A stretch of 64,000 bases of DNA from assembly GCA_046233135.1 (NCBI GenBank), contig JBJXHN010000003.1, forward strand, positions 806,001 to 870,000, written 5' to 3'. The DNA comes from JBJXHN01 sp046233135 (GTDB lineage Bacteria; Pseudomonadota; Alphaproteobacteria; Rhodospirillales; Rhodospirillaceae). Below, in pieces: positions 37,332 through 45,228 of this stretch. Made by a program: the position numbers and the translations under genes. Under the pieces are notes generated by a model. The model searched no databases. It saw nothing but the letters and a program-made list of their open reading frames with translations, and was not told the origin of the DNA. How positions within the stretch are numbered: the first letter of the stretch is position 1; each line of letters opens with the position of its first letter.

Positions 37332-38407
37332 CCCGCTTCGAAGACAGGCCTTCCGGCGCGGTTGTGGAGCGGGCCGAGATTTCCGGCCATGGCCTGACAG
37401 CCCGTTTCCTGACCCTGGGGGCGATCCTTCAGGACCTCCGCCTGGATGGGGTGCCCCATCCCCTGGTCCTGGGGTTCGACCGCCTGGAGGACTACCTGGC
37501 CCACCCCGATCTCTATTTCGGCGCCATGGTGGGGCGATACGCCAATCGCATCGGCGGCGCCCGGTTCCCGCTTGGCGGGCGAGAGGTCGGGGTGGACGCC
37601 AATTTTCGGGGAAGGCATCTGTTGCATGGCGGGGCGGAGGGATCTTCCCGGCGGGTCTGGCGGATCCAGTCCCGGGCCGCGGACCGGATCACCTTCGCCG
37701 ACCGTCTGCCCGATGGTCACATGGGGTTTCCGGGCAATCTCAGCGTCGAAGTCGCGGTTCACATCGCGGAGGGGCCGGCCCTGCACATCCACATTCGGGC
37801 CGAGAGCGACGCGGAGACTTTGTGCAATTTCGCCCACCATTCCTATTTCAACCTGTCCGGACGCCCGACCATCGCGGGCCATCGCTTGCGGATCGCCGCG
37901 AGCAGGTACCTGCCGGTGGACGATGACCTGATCCCGACGGGAGAGCAGCGGGCGGTGGATGGCACCCCTTTCGACCTGCGCGCCGGGACGGAGTTGACGC
38001 CGGCGCGTCTGGCCCACGGGTTCGACCATAATTTCTGCCTGGCGGACGCACGGTGTCCCACCCGGCCCGTGGCCTGGCTCGCGGCACCGGATGGAGGACC
38101 CGGCCTGATCATCGAGACCACGGAGCCGGGTCTGCAATTCTACGATGGCGCCATGATCGCGGCCACCGCCCCCGGTCTTGGGGGACGGCCCCTTGGCCCC
38201 CACGCGGGGCTGGCCCTGGAACCTCAGGTCTGGCCGGACGCACCGAATCATCCCGCTTTCCCCTCGGCCCTTCTGCGCCCCGGGGAAAGGTACGACCAGC
38301 ATACGACCCTGGTCCTGTCTCGCCAGGGTTCCACCGGTGGGGGATCGCGGGCGGCCCCCTCCTACAGCAATCCGAACGAAGGCGTCATCCGGACTTTGGA
38401 GCGCTGA
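37328..38407 (+). CDS. galM: Aldose 1-epimerase (galactose mutarotase)
   Basis: A 359-residue mutarotase. The conserved segments are VGRYANRIGGARFPLGGREV, the substrate histidines in HLLHGGAEG and NFAHHSYFNLSG, and the catalytic Glu in LALEPQVWPDAPNHPAFPS. It interconverts alpha and beta anomers, supplying the form used by the sugar dehydrogenase. I place the start at a TTG at 37328 that overlaps the lactonase stop as TTGA, with GGGGGAG about ten bases upstream; a GTG some 13 codons later is an alternative. The in-frame extension further upstream is not coding. Confidence 0.84.
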   Translation: MTRFEDRPSGAVVERAEISGHGLTARFLTLGAILQDLRLDGVPHPLVLGFDRLEDYLAHPDLYFGAMVGRYANRIGGARFPLGGREVGVDANFRGRHLLHGGAEGSSRRVWRIQSRAADRITFADRLPDGHMGFPGNLSVEVAVHIAEGPALHIHIRAESDAETLCNFAHHSYFNLSGRPTIAGHRLRIAASRYLPVDDDLIPTGEQRAVDGTPFDLRAGTELTPARLAHGFDHNFCLADARCPTRPVAWLAAPDGGPGLIIETTEPGLQFYDGAMIAATAPGLGGRPLGPHAGLALEPQVWPDAPNHPAFPSALLRPGERYDQHTTLVLSRQGSTGGGSRAAPSYSNPNEGVIRTLER

Positions 38408-38433
38408 GACATCAACGAAAGCCTCGTGCAAAC

Positions 38434-38457
38434 GCCGGCCCGACTGAACGGGCCGGC
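38434..38457 (+). promoter_or_regulatory. Hairpin between galM and ytfQ-like gene
   Basis: A perfect 9-base stem, GCCGGCCCG / CGGGCCGGC, with a six-base loop, in the 69-base gap. It ends 19 bases before the binding-protein ATG. No U-run follows, so it more likely protects or marks an mRNA end than terminates. It also separates the enzyme genes from the second transporter. Confidence 0.5.
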
Positions 38458-38476
38458 TCTCAGGGAGATCACGGTA

Positions 38477-39436
38477 ATGACATTCAAGAAACTGCTGTTG
38501 GCAACCGCTTTCGTCACGGGCATGGCCACGCCGGTTCTGGCTGCGGACATGACTGTCGGCTTTTCGCAGATCGGTTCGGAATCCGGTTGGCGCGCTGCGG
38601 AAACCTCGGTTTCCAAGACCGAGGCCGAAAAGCGGGGAATTACCTTGAAGATCGCCGACGCTCAGCAAAAGCAGGAAAACCAGATCAAGGCGATCCGGTC
38701 TTTCATCGCTCAGGGGGTGGATGCCATTTTCCTCGCGCCGGTGGTGGCCACGGGCTGGGACGCTGTGCTGGAGGAAGCCAAGGACGCAGAGATTCCCGTG
38801 TTTCTTTTGGATCGGGATATCGAGACCAAGGATCCCACCCTTTATCTGACTGCGGTGACCTCCGACAGCGTGCATGAGGGCGAGGTGGCCGGAAAATGGC
38901 TGATCGATACCGTCGCCGGCAAGGCCTGCGACGTGGTGGAGCTCCAGGGAACGGTCGGGGCGTCGGTCGCCACCAACCGCAAGGACGGGTTCGCCAAGGC
39001 CATCGCCGGAGCCGACAACGTGAAGATCATCCGCAGCCAGACCGGCGAGTTCACCCGGGCCAAGGGCAAGGAGGTGATGGAAAGCTTCATCAAGGCCGAA
39101 AACGGGGGAAAGGGGATCTGTGCGCTCTATGCCCATAATGACGACATGGCCCTGGGCGCGATCCAGGCCATAAAGGAAGCCGGGCTGACACCGGGTCAGG
39201 ATATTCTGGTCGTGTCCATTGATGCCGTCCCCGACATCTTCAAGGCCATCGCCGACGGCGAAGCCAACGCGACGGTGGAACTGACCCCGAACATGGCCGG
39301 TCCGGCCTTTGACGCCCTGACGGCCTACAAGGCGGGTACCGAACCGCCCAAGTGGATCCAGACGGAGTCCAAGCTCTACACCAAGGACAGCGATCCGATG
39401 GCCGAATACGAGGCGCGGAAGTCTCTCGGGTATTAA
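38477..39436 (+). CDS. ytfQ: YtfQ-like periplasmic sugar-binding protein
   Basis: A 319-residue binding protein of the galactofuranose (YtfQ) branch. A signal peptide ending near PVLAA is followed by DMTVGFSQIGSESGWRAAET, the YtfQ-type opening. FLLDRDIETKDPTLYLTAVT and the later IDAVPDIFKAIADGEANATV are conserved ligand-contact segments. It would bind a furanose or pyranose form of galactose or arabinose. The ATG at 38477 follows GGGAGATCAC. The three transporter genes after it match YtfR, YtfT and YjfF in order, so the set is a complete second sugar importer. Confidence 0.85.
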   Translation: MTFKKLLLATAFVTGMATPVLAADMTVGFSQIGSESGWRAAETSVSKTEAEKRGITLKIADAQQKQENQIKAIRSFIAQGVDAIFLAPVVATGWDAVLEEAKDAEIPVFLLDRDIETKDPTLYLTAVTSDSVHEGEVAGKWLIDTVAGKACDVVELQGTVGASVATNRKDGFAKAIAGADNVKIIRSQTGEFTRAKGKEVMESFIKAENGGKGICALYAHNDDMALGAIQAIKEAGLTPGQDILVVSIDAVPDIFKAIADGEANATVELTPNMAGPAFDALTAYKAGTEPPKWIQTESKLYTKDSDPMAEYEARKSLGY

Positions 39437-39451
39437 GCCGCAGTGGTGGTG

Positions 39452-39487
39452 CCGGTCCCGGGGAGAGCCTGGCTTCCCTGGGACCGG
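39452..39487 (+). promoter_or_regulatory. Intercistronic hairpin between ytfQ and ytfR
   Basis: CCGGTCCC (39452-39459) pairs with GGGACCGG (39480-39487), and the stem continues inward as GGGA / TCCC after a mismatch. There is no U-run. It begins 15 bases past the binding-protein stop, the same placement as the hairpins after chvE, the second tctC and the LivK-type gene. Confidence 0.55.
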
Positions 39488-39514
39488 GAGGAGGATCGGG
39501 GCGAGGAGGAGACG

Positions 39515-41044
39515 ATGACGCACGCGCCGGAGGTCGGGACGGACCTGCTGCGGGTCCGGGGGCTGTCCAAGACATTTCCAGGAGGCTTTCGGGCCTTGAC
39601 GGACGTGGATCTCACGCTGCGCGCCGGGGAGGTTCATGCCCTTCTGGGGGAGAACGGTGCCGGGAAATCCACCCTGATCAAGACGGTGACGGGCATCACG
39701 TCTCGGGATGCCGGGCAGGTCTGGCTCGACGGCGTGGAAATCCATCCCCGGTCGGGACGCGATGCCCAGACTGCGGGGATCGCCACCGTCTATCAGGAAG
39801 TGGCCTTGTTGCCCAATCTGACGGTCGCCCAGAATCTGTTTCTCGGCCGACAGCCTACGCGGTTCGGGCTGGTTCGCGACAGCGAGATGCGCCGTCTTTC
39901 CCGGGCACTGCTGGAAGGGTTCGGGCTGGCGATCGATGTCGCCGCGCCCCTGGGAAATTACTCGGTGGCAGTCCAGCATATCATCGCCATCGCCCGGGCC
40001 GTCGACATGTCCGCCAGGGTGCTGATCCTGGATGAACCCACCGCCAGCCTGGACACCCAGGAGACGAAGGTGCTGTTCGGCGTCATGCGTCAGCTGCGGG
40101 ACCAGGGCATGGGGATCCTGTTCGTCACCCATTTCCTCGATCAGGTTCAGGAGATCTGCGACCGTCTGACCGTCCTGCGCAATGGCCGGTTGGTCGGGGA
40201 GCGACGCGTTGCCGGACTGCCCCGCACCGACCTGATCGGCATGATGCTGGGCCGGGAGCTGGAGAGCCTGGAATCCAGCCTTGCTCAAGGTGCGGCGGGC
40301 GAGGAAGGCGAGGATGCCCGGGAGCCGTTGGTGAAAGCCGAAGGCCTTGGCAAGAAGGGGGCGGTCGCGCCCTTCGACCTGACCTTGCGGCAAGGGGAGG
40401 TGTTGGGGCTGTCGGGCCTTCTGGGATCGGGCCGCACGGAAACGGCGCGGTTGATCTTCGGTGCCGATCGACCCGACGAGGGGACCTTGCATGTGGACGG
40501 CGCGCCCGCGCGGATTCTGGGACCCCGGGACGCCCTGCGTCTGGGTTTCGGCTTCTGTCCCGAGGAGCGCAAGACGGAAGGCATCGTCGCCGACCTGTCG
40601 GTGCGCGAAAACATCATCCTCGCCCTGCAGGCCCGGTCCGGCTGGATGCGTCCCTTGTCCCGGAAACGGCAGGAGGACATCGCGGACCGCTTCATCAAGG
40701 CCCTCGACATCCGGCCCGCCGATCCGGACAAGCCCATCGGCCTGCTGTCGGGCGGCAACCAGCAGAAGGCGATTCTGGCCCGCTGGCTGGCAACCGAACC
40801 CAGGGTGCTGATCCTGGATGAGCCGACCCGAGGTATCGATGTGGGCGCCCATGCGGAGATCATCCGCCTGATCCGCGCGCTTTGCGAGGATGGTCTGGCC
40901 CTGCTGGTCATCTCCTCGGAAGTGGAGGAGATCGTCTCCTATTCCGACCGGGTGACGGTGCTGCGCGACCGGCGGCACGTGGCCCACCTGTCCGGGGCGG
41001 CGGTCACCGAACAGGATGTGCTCTCCGCCATCGCAGCGGATTGA
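39515..41044 (+). CDS. ytfR: YtfR-like tandem ATPase of a sugar ABC transporter
   Basis: A 509-residue two-domain ABC ATPase. The first domain has Walker A GENGAGKST, the Q-loop TVYQEVALLPNLTVAQNLFL and VLILDEPTASLDTQE; its signature is NYSVAVQHIIAIAR, less canonical. The second has GLLGSGRTETARLIF as degenerate Walker A, SGGNQQKAILARW and VLILDEPTRGIDVGAHAEI. It fits the CUT2 pattern of one active and one degenerate site. The ATG at 39515 follows GAGGAGG by six bases. It works with the two permeases that follow. Confidence 0.88.
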   Translation: MTHAPEVGTDLLRVRGLSKTFPGGFRALTDVDLTLRAGEVHALLGENGAGKSTLIKTVTGITSRDAGQVWLDGVEIHPRSGRDAQTAGIATVYQEVALLPNLTVAQNLFLGRQPTRFGLVRDSEMRRLSRALLEGFGLAIDVAAPLGNYSVAVQHIIAIARAVDMSARVLILDEPTASLDTQETKVLFGVMRQLRDQGMGILFVTHFLDQVQEICDRLTVLRNGRLVGERRVAGLPRTDLIGMMLGRELESLESSLAQGAAGEEGEDAREPLVKAEGLGKKGAVAPFDLTLRQGEVLGLSGLLGSGRTETARLIFGADRPDEGTLHVDGAPARILGPRDALRLGFGFCPEERKTEGIVADLSVRENIILALQARSGWMRPLSRKRQEDIADRFIKALDIRPADPDKPIGLLSGGNQQKAILARWLATEPRVLILDEPTRGIDVGAHAEIIRLIRALCEDGLALLVISSEVEEIVSYSDRVTVLRDRRHVAHLSGAAVTEQDVLSAIAAD

Positions 41045-41099
41045 GAATACGCAGGCGGCACGGCGAAAAGACGGCCAGGAACAGGACGGGGAGGAAACC

Positions 41100-42083
41100 G
41101 TGTCCATCGCATTGCCCAGGAAGGGGAGCGCCCAGATCGGCGCCCTGATCCTCATACTGCTTATCAACTGGATGGTATCGCCCCAGTTCTTCGACCTGCG
41201 CTTCCAGGATGGCCGCCTGTTCGGCAGTCTCGTGGATGTCTTCAACCGTGGAGCGCCGGTGATGCTGTTGGCCACGGGCATGGTGCTGGTGATCGCGACC
41301 CGGGGCATCGACCTGTCCGTGGGCGCGGTCATGGCCATATCCGGGGCCGTGGCCGCCAGTCTGGCCGACAGCCATTCCGTCCTTACCTGCCTGGCTGCCG
41401 CCCTGGGGACAGGTCTGCTCTGTGGTCTCTGGAACGGTCTTCTGGTGGCGGTGCTGCGCATTCAGCCGATCATCGCGACCTTGATCCTGATGGTGGCGGG
41501 GCGAGGGATCGCCCAGTTGATCACCGAAGGGCGGATCGTGACCTTTTCCTCCCCCGATCTGGCCTGGATCGGGAACGGCTCCCTGTTCGGGATTCCGGCG
41601 CCTGTCATTCTGGCTGCGGGGACGCTGATCCTGGCCGTCCTGCTGGTCCGGGGCACAGCCCTGGGTTTGATGATCGAGGCCACGGGCGCGAACGCCAAGG
41701 CCAGCCATCTGGCGGGCATCGATACCCGCCTGATGACCCTGGCCGTCTATATGTGGTGCGGTTTCTGCGCCGCCCTGGCAGGGGTCATCGTTGCTGCGGA
41801 CATCCTGGGCGCGGACGCCAACAACGCCGGGCTATGGCTGGAACTGGACGCCATTCTGGCCGTGGTGATCGGCGGAACCTCCCTGTTCGGAGGACGCTTC
41901 AGCCTGGTGCTGGCCGTGGTTGGGGGATTGATCATCCAGGCCATGAACACGGGCATTCTGCTCAGCGGCTATCCGCCGGAACTGAATCTGGTGATCAAGG
42001 CGACGGTGGTGCTGTCCGTTCTGTTGCTTCAGACACCCCGCCTGATCGCCTTCAAGGACCGTCTGCTTCGGGGGACCCGTTGA
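41100..42083 (+). CDS. ytfT: YtfT-like sugar ABC transporter permease
   Basis: A 327-residue CUT2 permease with TRGIDLSVGAVMAISGAVAA near the N-terminal third and GGTSLFGGRFSLVLAVVGGL toward the end, the EAA-like contact region. It uses a GTG start at 41100 preceded by GGGGAGGAAACC; an upstream in-frame ATG inside the end of ytfR has no site. Its stop overlaps the start of the next permease, TGATG. YtfT and YjfF form a heterodimeric pore. Confidence 0.86.
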   Translation: MSIALPRKGSAQIGALILILLINWMVSPQFFDLRFQDGRLFGSLVDVFNRGAPVMLLATGMVLVIATRGIDLSVGAVMAISGAVAASLADSHSVLTCLAAALGTGLLCGLWNGLLVAVLRIQPIIATLILMVAGRGIAQLITEGRIVTFSSPDLAWIGNGSLFGIPAPVILAAGTLILAVLLVRGTALGLMIEATGANAKASHLAGIDTRLMTLAVYMWCGFCAALAGVIVAADILGADANNAGLWLELDAILAVVIGGTSLFGGRFSLVLAVVGGLIIQAMNTGILLSGYPPELNLVIKATVVLSVLLLQTPRLIAFKDRLLRGTR

Positions 42084-43057
42084 TGCGCCGTCACCTGCCC
42101 GTACTCGTCACCACGGCCGTCTTCCTGGTCGGCTTTCTGGTCTGTGCCCTGCACTATCCCAATATCGCCTCCACCCGCGTGGTGATGAACCTGTTCACCG
42201 ACAATGCCTTCCTGGGCATCCTGGCGGTCGGGATGACCTTCGTCATCATATCCGGGGGCATCGACCTGTCGGTGGGGTCGGTGATCGCCTTCACCACGGT
42301 TTTCCTGGCTCTGGCCATTGGTCAATGGGGGCTGTCGCCCGGGGTGGCCTTCGTCCTGGTCCTGGGAGTTGCCGCCCTGTTCGGCGCGGCCATGGGGGCC
42401 GTCATCCACCACTTCGAGGTGCCTGCCTTCATCGTGACCCTGGCGGGCATGTTTCTGGCCCGCGGCGTGGCCTTGCTGCTGTCCACGGAATCCCTGCCCA
42501 TCGATGACGCCCTGTACCAGCAGGTCGCCGCGTTTTCCATTCACCTGCCCGGGGGAGGACGGCTGCGGATCATCGGCATGATGATGCTTGTGACCTTCGT
42601 TCTGGGGGGGATCGTTTTGCATTACACCCGCTTCGGCACCAACGTTTACGCCCTTGGCGGCAGCCGGGACACCACCGCCCTGATGGGCGTTCGCGTCGGG
42701 CGGACGACAATCGCAATTTATACCCTGTCCAGCCTGCTGGCCGGTCTCGCGGGGATCGTCTTCTCGTTCTACACCGCCTCGGGATACTCCCTGACGGGCG
42801 TGGGGGTGGAACTGGACACCATTGCTGCCGTGGTCATCGGCGGTACGCTGTTATCCGGAGGGGCGGGAACCATGTTCGGTACCTTCATCGGCATCCTGAT
42901 CCAGGGCTTGATCCAGACCTACATCACCTTCGACGGCACTCTGTCGAGCTGGTGGATCAAGATTGTCACGGGGCTCTTGCTGTTCCTGTTCATTGGTCTG
43001 CAGCAACTGCTGACTCATTTGGCCTGGCGGGCCGCCCGTGGAGCAGAGGGCGGATAG
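42083..43057 (+). CDS. yjfF: YjfF-like sugar ABC transporter permease
   Basis: A 324-residue CUT2 permease with ISGGIDLSVGSVIAFTTVFL early, AGMFLARGVALLLSTESLP in the middle (as in YjfF), and VVIGGTLLSGGAGTMFGTFI near the end. It is the second half of the pore with YtfT and overlaps its stop by one base. It ends the rightward sugar operon; the next gene, rpe, converges on it with an inverted-repeat element between. Confidence 0.86.
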   Translation: MRRHLPVLVTTAVFLVGFLVCALHYPNIASTRVVMNLFTDNAFLGILAVGMTFVIISGGIDLSVGSVIAFTTVFLALAIGQWGLSPGVAFVLVLGVAALFGAAMGAVIHHFEVPAFIVTLAGMFLARGVALLLSTESLPIDDALYQQVAAFSIHLPGGGRLRIIGMMMLVTFVLGGIVLHYTRFGTNVYALGGSRDTTALMGVRVGRTTIAIYTLSSLLAGLAGIVFSFYTASGYSLTGVGVELDTIAAVVIGGTLLSGGAGTMFGTFIGILIQGLIQTYITFDGTLSSWWIKIVTGLLLFLFIGLQQLLTHLAWRAARGAEGG

Positions 43058-43102
43058 GAGAGGTGGCCCGGACATTCTGACAGGGTGTTACGCTGTACCC
43101 AT

Positions 43103-43222
43103 CGCTGAACTGATGGTGTGGATGCCCTCTCCCAAGCGCGGCATCGTAAGATGTCCCTGCGCGCGATGATGGCGCCTACGAAAGAAGAGACCATGGCTGA
43201 GATCCACACCATCAGTTCAGCG
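43103..43222. repeat. 120-bp element with 21-bp perfect terminal inverted repeats
   Basis: CGCTGAACTGATGGTGTGGA T (43103-43123) is the exact reverse complement of 43202-43222, enclosing 78 bases. It lies between the convergent yjfF and rpe genes. The size and perfect terminal repeats suggest a miniature inverted-repeat transposable element, although I see no clear target-site duplication. Alternatively the arms form a long hairpin that separates the two converging transcripts. The rest of the 202-base gap shows nothing else. Confidence 0.6.
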
Positions 43223-43259
43223 TCATGCGGATGCATGCTTGCGATGTGACGCTGACCTC

Positions 43260-43910
<651 letters not shown>

Positions 43911-43942
43911 GGGGCTCTCCGCAATATGGGGCTTGGGGGGTC

Positions 43943-43981
43943 GGGGGCAGGATTTGGGGGCAGGATTTGGAGGCAGGATCG
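43943..43981. repeat. Three tandem 13-bp repeats upstream of rpe
   Basis: GGGGGCAGGATTT occurs exactly at 43943-43955 and 43956-43968, and once more with changes at 43969-43981. It lies between the divergent rpe and hydratase genes, close to where their promoters should be, 33 bases upstream of the rpe ATG. Confidence 0.8.
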
Positions 43982-44127
43982 GGGGAAGATTGCGGATCTG
44001 CGGCTGTCTCTGCTGGACAGATCCTTTCGGGCGACGTAATCCCATTGCCGTCCGAATGCAAGCCCGGACCCGGAACCGCCCGGATCCCCGGACGCTCCGC
44101 CCGTTCGCTGTTCCGCAGGAGATCCCG

Positions 44128-44895
44128 ATGCCCCGCCAAGCCGCCCTGGAGTCCGTTGCCCGTCGCCTGATCGAGGCCCGCCGGGGAGGCCCGACGATCC
44201 AGCCCTCCGCCGAATCCGACGCCCCGCAGTCCGCCGAGGAGGCCTATCGCATCCAGGAACTGGTTCTGGCCGAACTGGGGCATAGCGTCGGTGGCTGGAA
44301 AACCGGTGGCAAGGCGGCTCCCTTTGTCCGCGCTCCGATCTACAGCCACATGATTTTCGACGCTCCGGCCAAGCTGACGGGGGATGACTTCCGCCTGATC
44401 GGCGTGGAGCTGGAGATCGCCTTCCGCTTCATCGCCGACCCGCCGGCCGGTGACGACCCGGACCTTCGGGAAAAGCTGGCCGCCTGCGTGGAGGTCCTGC
44501 CCGCCGTCGAGATCGTCGACAGCCGCCTGGAGGAGCCGACCAAGGCGCCGGCGCCTTGGAAGCTGGCGGACAACCAGATCAACGGCGCACTGATCATCGG
44601 CAAGCCGGTGGCCGACTGGCGGTCGCTGACCCTGGACGCGGTGGAGGCGACCCTGATCGTCAACGGCAAGACCCTGGCCGAGGGACCGACGAAAACCCCT
44701 GGCGCCGCACCATTCGAGCTGCTGGTGGAGTTCATGGAGACGGTCGGCACGCTGTGCGGCGGCCCGCGCAAGGGCCAGGTGGTCTCGACGGGATCGCTGA
44801 CCGGCCTGCGCTTCATCCGCCCGGGCAGCTTCATCGAAGGCGACGTGGCCGGCCTGGGCGCGCTGACGGTGGATATTGCCGGGCGGGGGGAATAA
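44128..44895 (+). CDS. 2-keto-4-pentenoate hydratase / FAH-family protein
   Basis: A 255-residue protein of the hydratase/decarboxylase branch of the FAH superfamily. VGGWKTGGKAAPFVRAPIYS matches the VGxKIG...PxxG-type N-terminal region, and the metal-binding acidic residues lie in LIGVELEIAFRFI and VLPAVEIVDSRLE. It could hydrate a 2-keto-4-pentenoate or a related enol acid. It stands alone, divergent from rpe, with GCAGGAGATCCC before the ATG; no meta-cleavage genes are nearby, so its physiological substrate is open. Confidence 0.8.
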   Translation: MPRQAALESVARRLIEARRGGPTIQPSAESDAPQSAEEAYRIQELVLAELGHSVGGWKTGGKAAPFVRAPIYSHMIFDAPAKLTGDDFRLIGVELEIAFRFIADPPAGDDPDLREKLAACVEVLPAVEIVDSRLEEPTKAPAPWKLADNQINGALIIGKPVADWRSLTLDAVEATLIVNGKTLAEGPTKTPGAAPFELLVEFMETVGTLCGGPRKGQVVSTGSLTGLRFIRPGSFIEGDVAGLGALTVDIAGRGE

Positions 44896-44918
44896 CTCGG
44901 ACCTGTCCCGACCCGGAT

Positions 44919-44952
44919 CCCCCGCCCTGGCGGAATTTCAGCAGGGCGGGGG
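44919..44952 (+). terminator. GC-rich hairpin after the hydratase gene, probable transcript end
   Basis: CCCCCGCCCTG pairs with CAGGGCGGGGG around a 12-base loop, 23 bases after the hydratase stop. No T-run follows, so it is not a classical intrinsic terminator. It occupies the left part of the 333-base gap 44896-45228, whose right part holds a transposase remnant. Confidence 0.5.
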
Positions 44953-45015
44953 TGTAACACCATTCGGCGAAATCCTCTTCCCCATAATTCACGAAGCAAC
45001 AACCAGATCCTTTCG

Positions 45016-45128
45016 ACAGGATCGCACTCCAGCGAATAGGAGAGGCTTGTTGCGGCGCGAAATCTCATGCAGCGCCATTTCGCCCCCTTCTCGTAGAGGT
45101 CCTTGAAGCGATAGACGCTGTCCCGGGA
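45016..45128 (-). pseudogene. Decayed transposase fragment, IS481-like
   Basis: Read leftward, one frame gives SRDSVYRFKDLYEK (45128-45087) and, after a one-base shift, another gives GGEMALHEISRRNKPLL. Joined, they resemble the helix-turn-helix linker of IS481-type transposases (SRxxxYRxxxxxEEGGxxAL...SRRKPxLKNR), recalled from memory. A TGA precedes the first piece in its frame and the second runs into unrelated residues, so only a remnant remains. It marks the right border of the rpe region, next to the FAAL-containing block. Confidence 0.4.
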
Positions 45129-45228
45129 TCAGCCTGTCCGCTGCCCTGTTCGTCGGCTGGCTGACCCATCGCCAGTACATGGAAAGCCCGCACGTTGCGC
45201 CAAAGCGCAAACCGTCACCGCCACCCCC

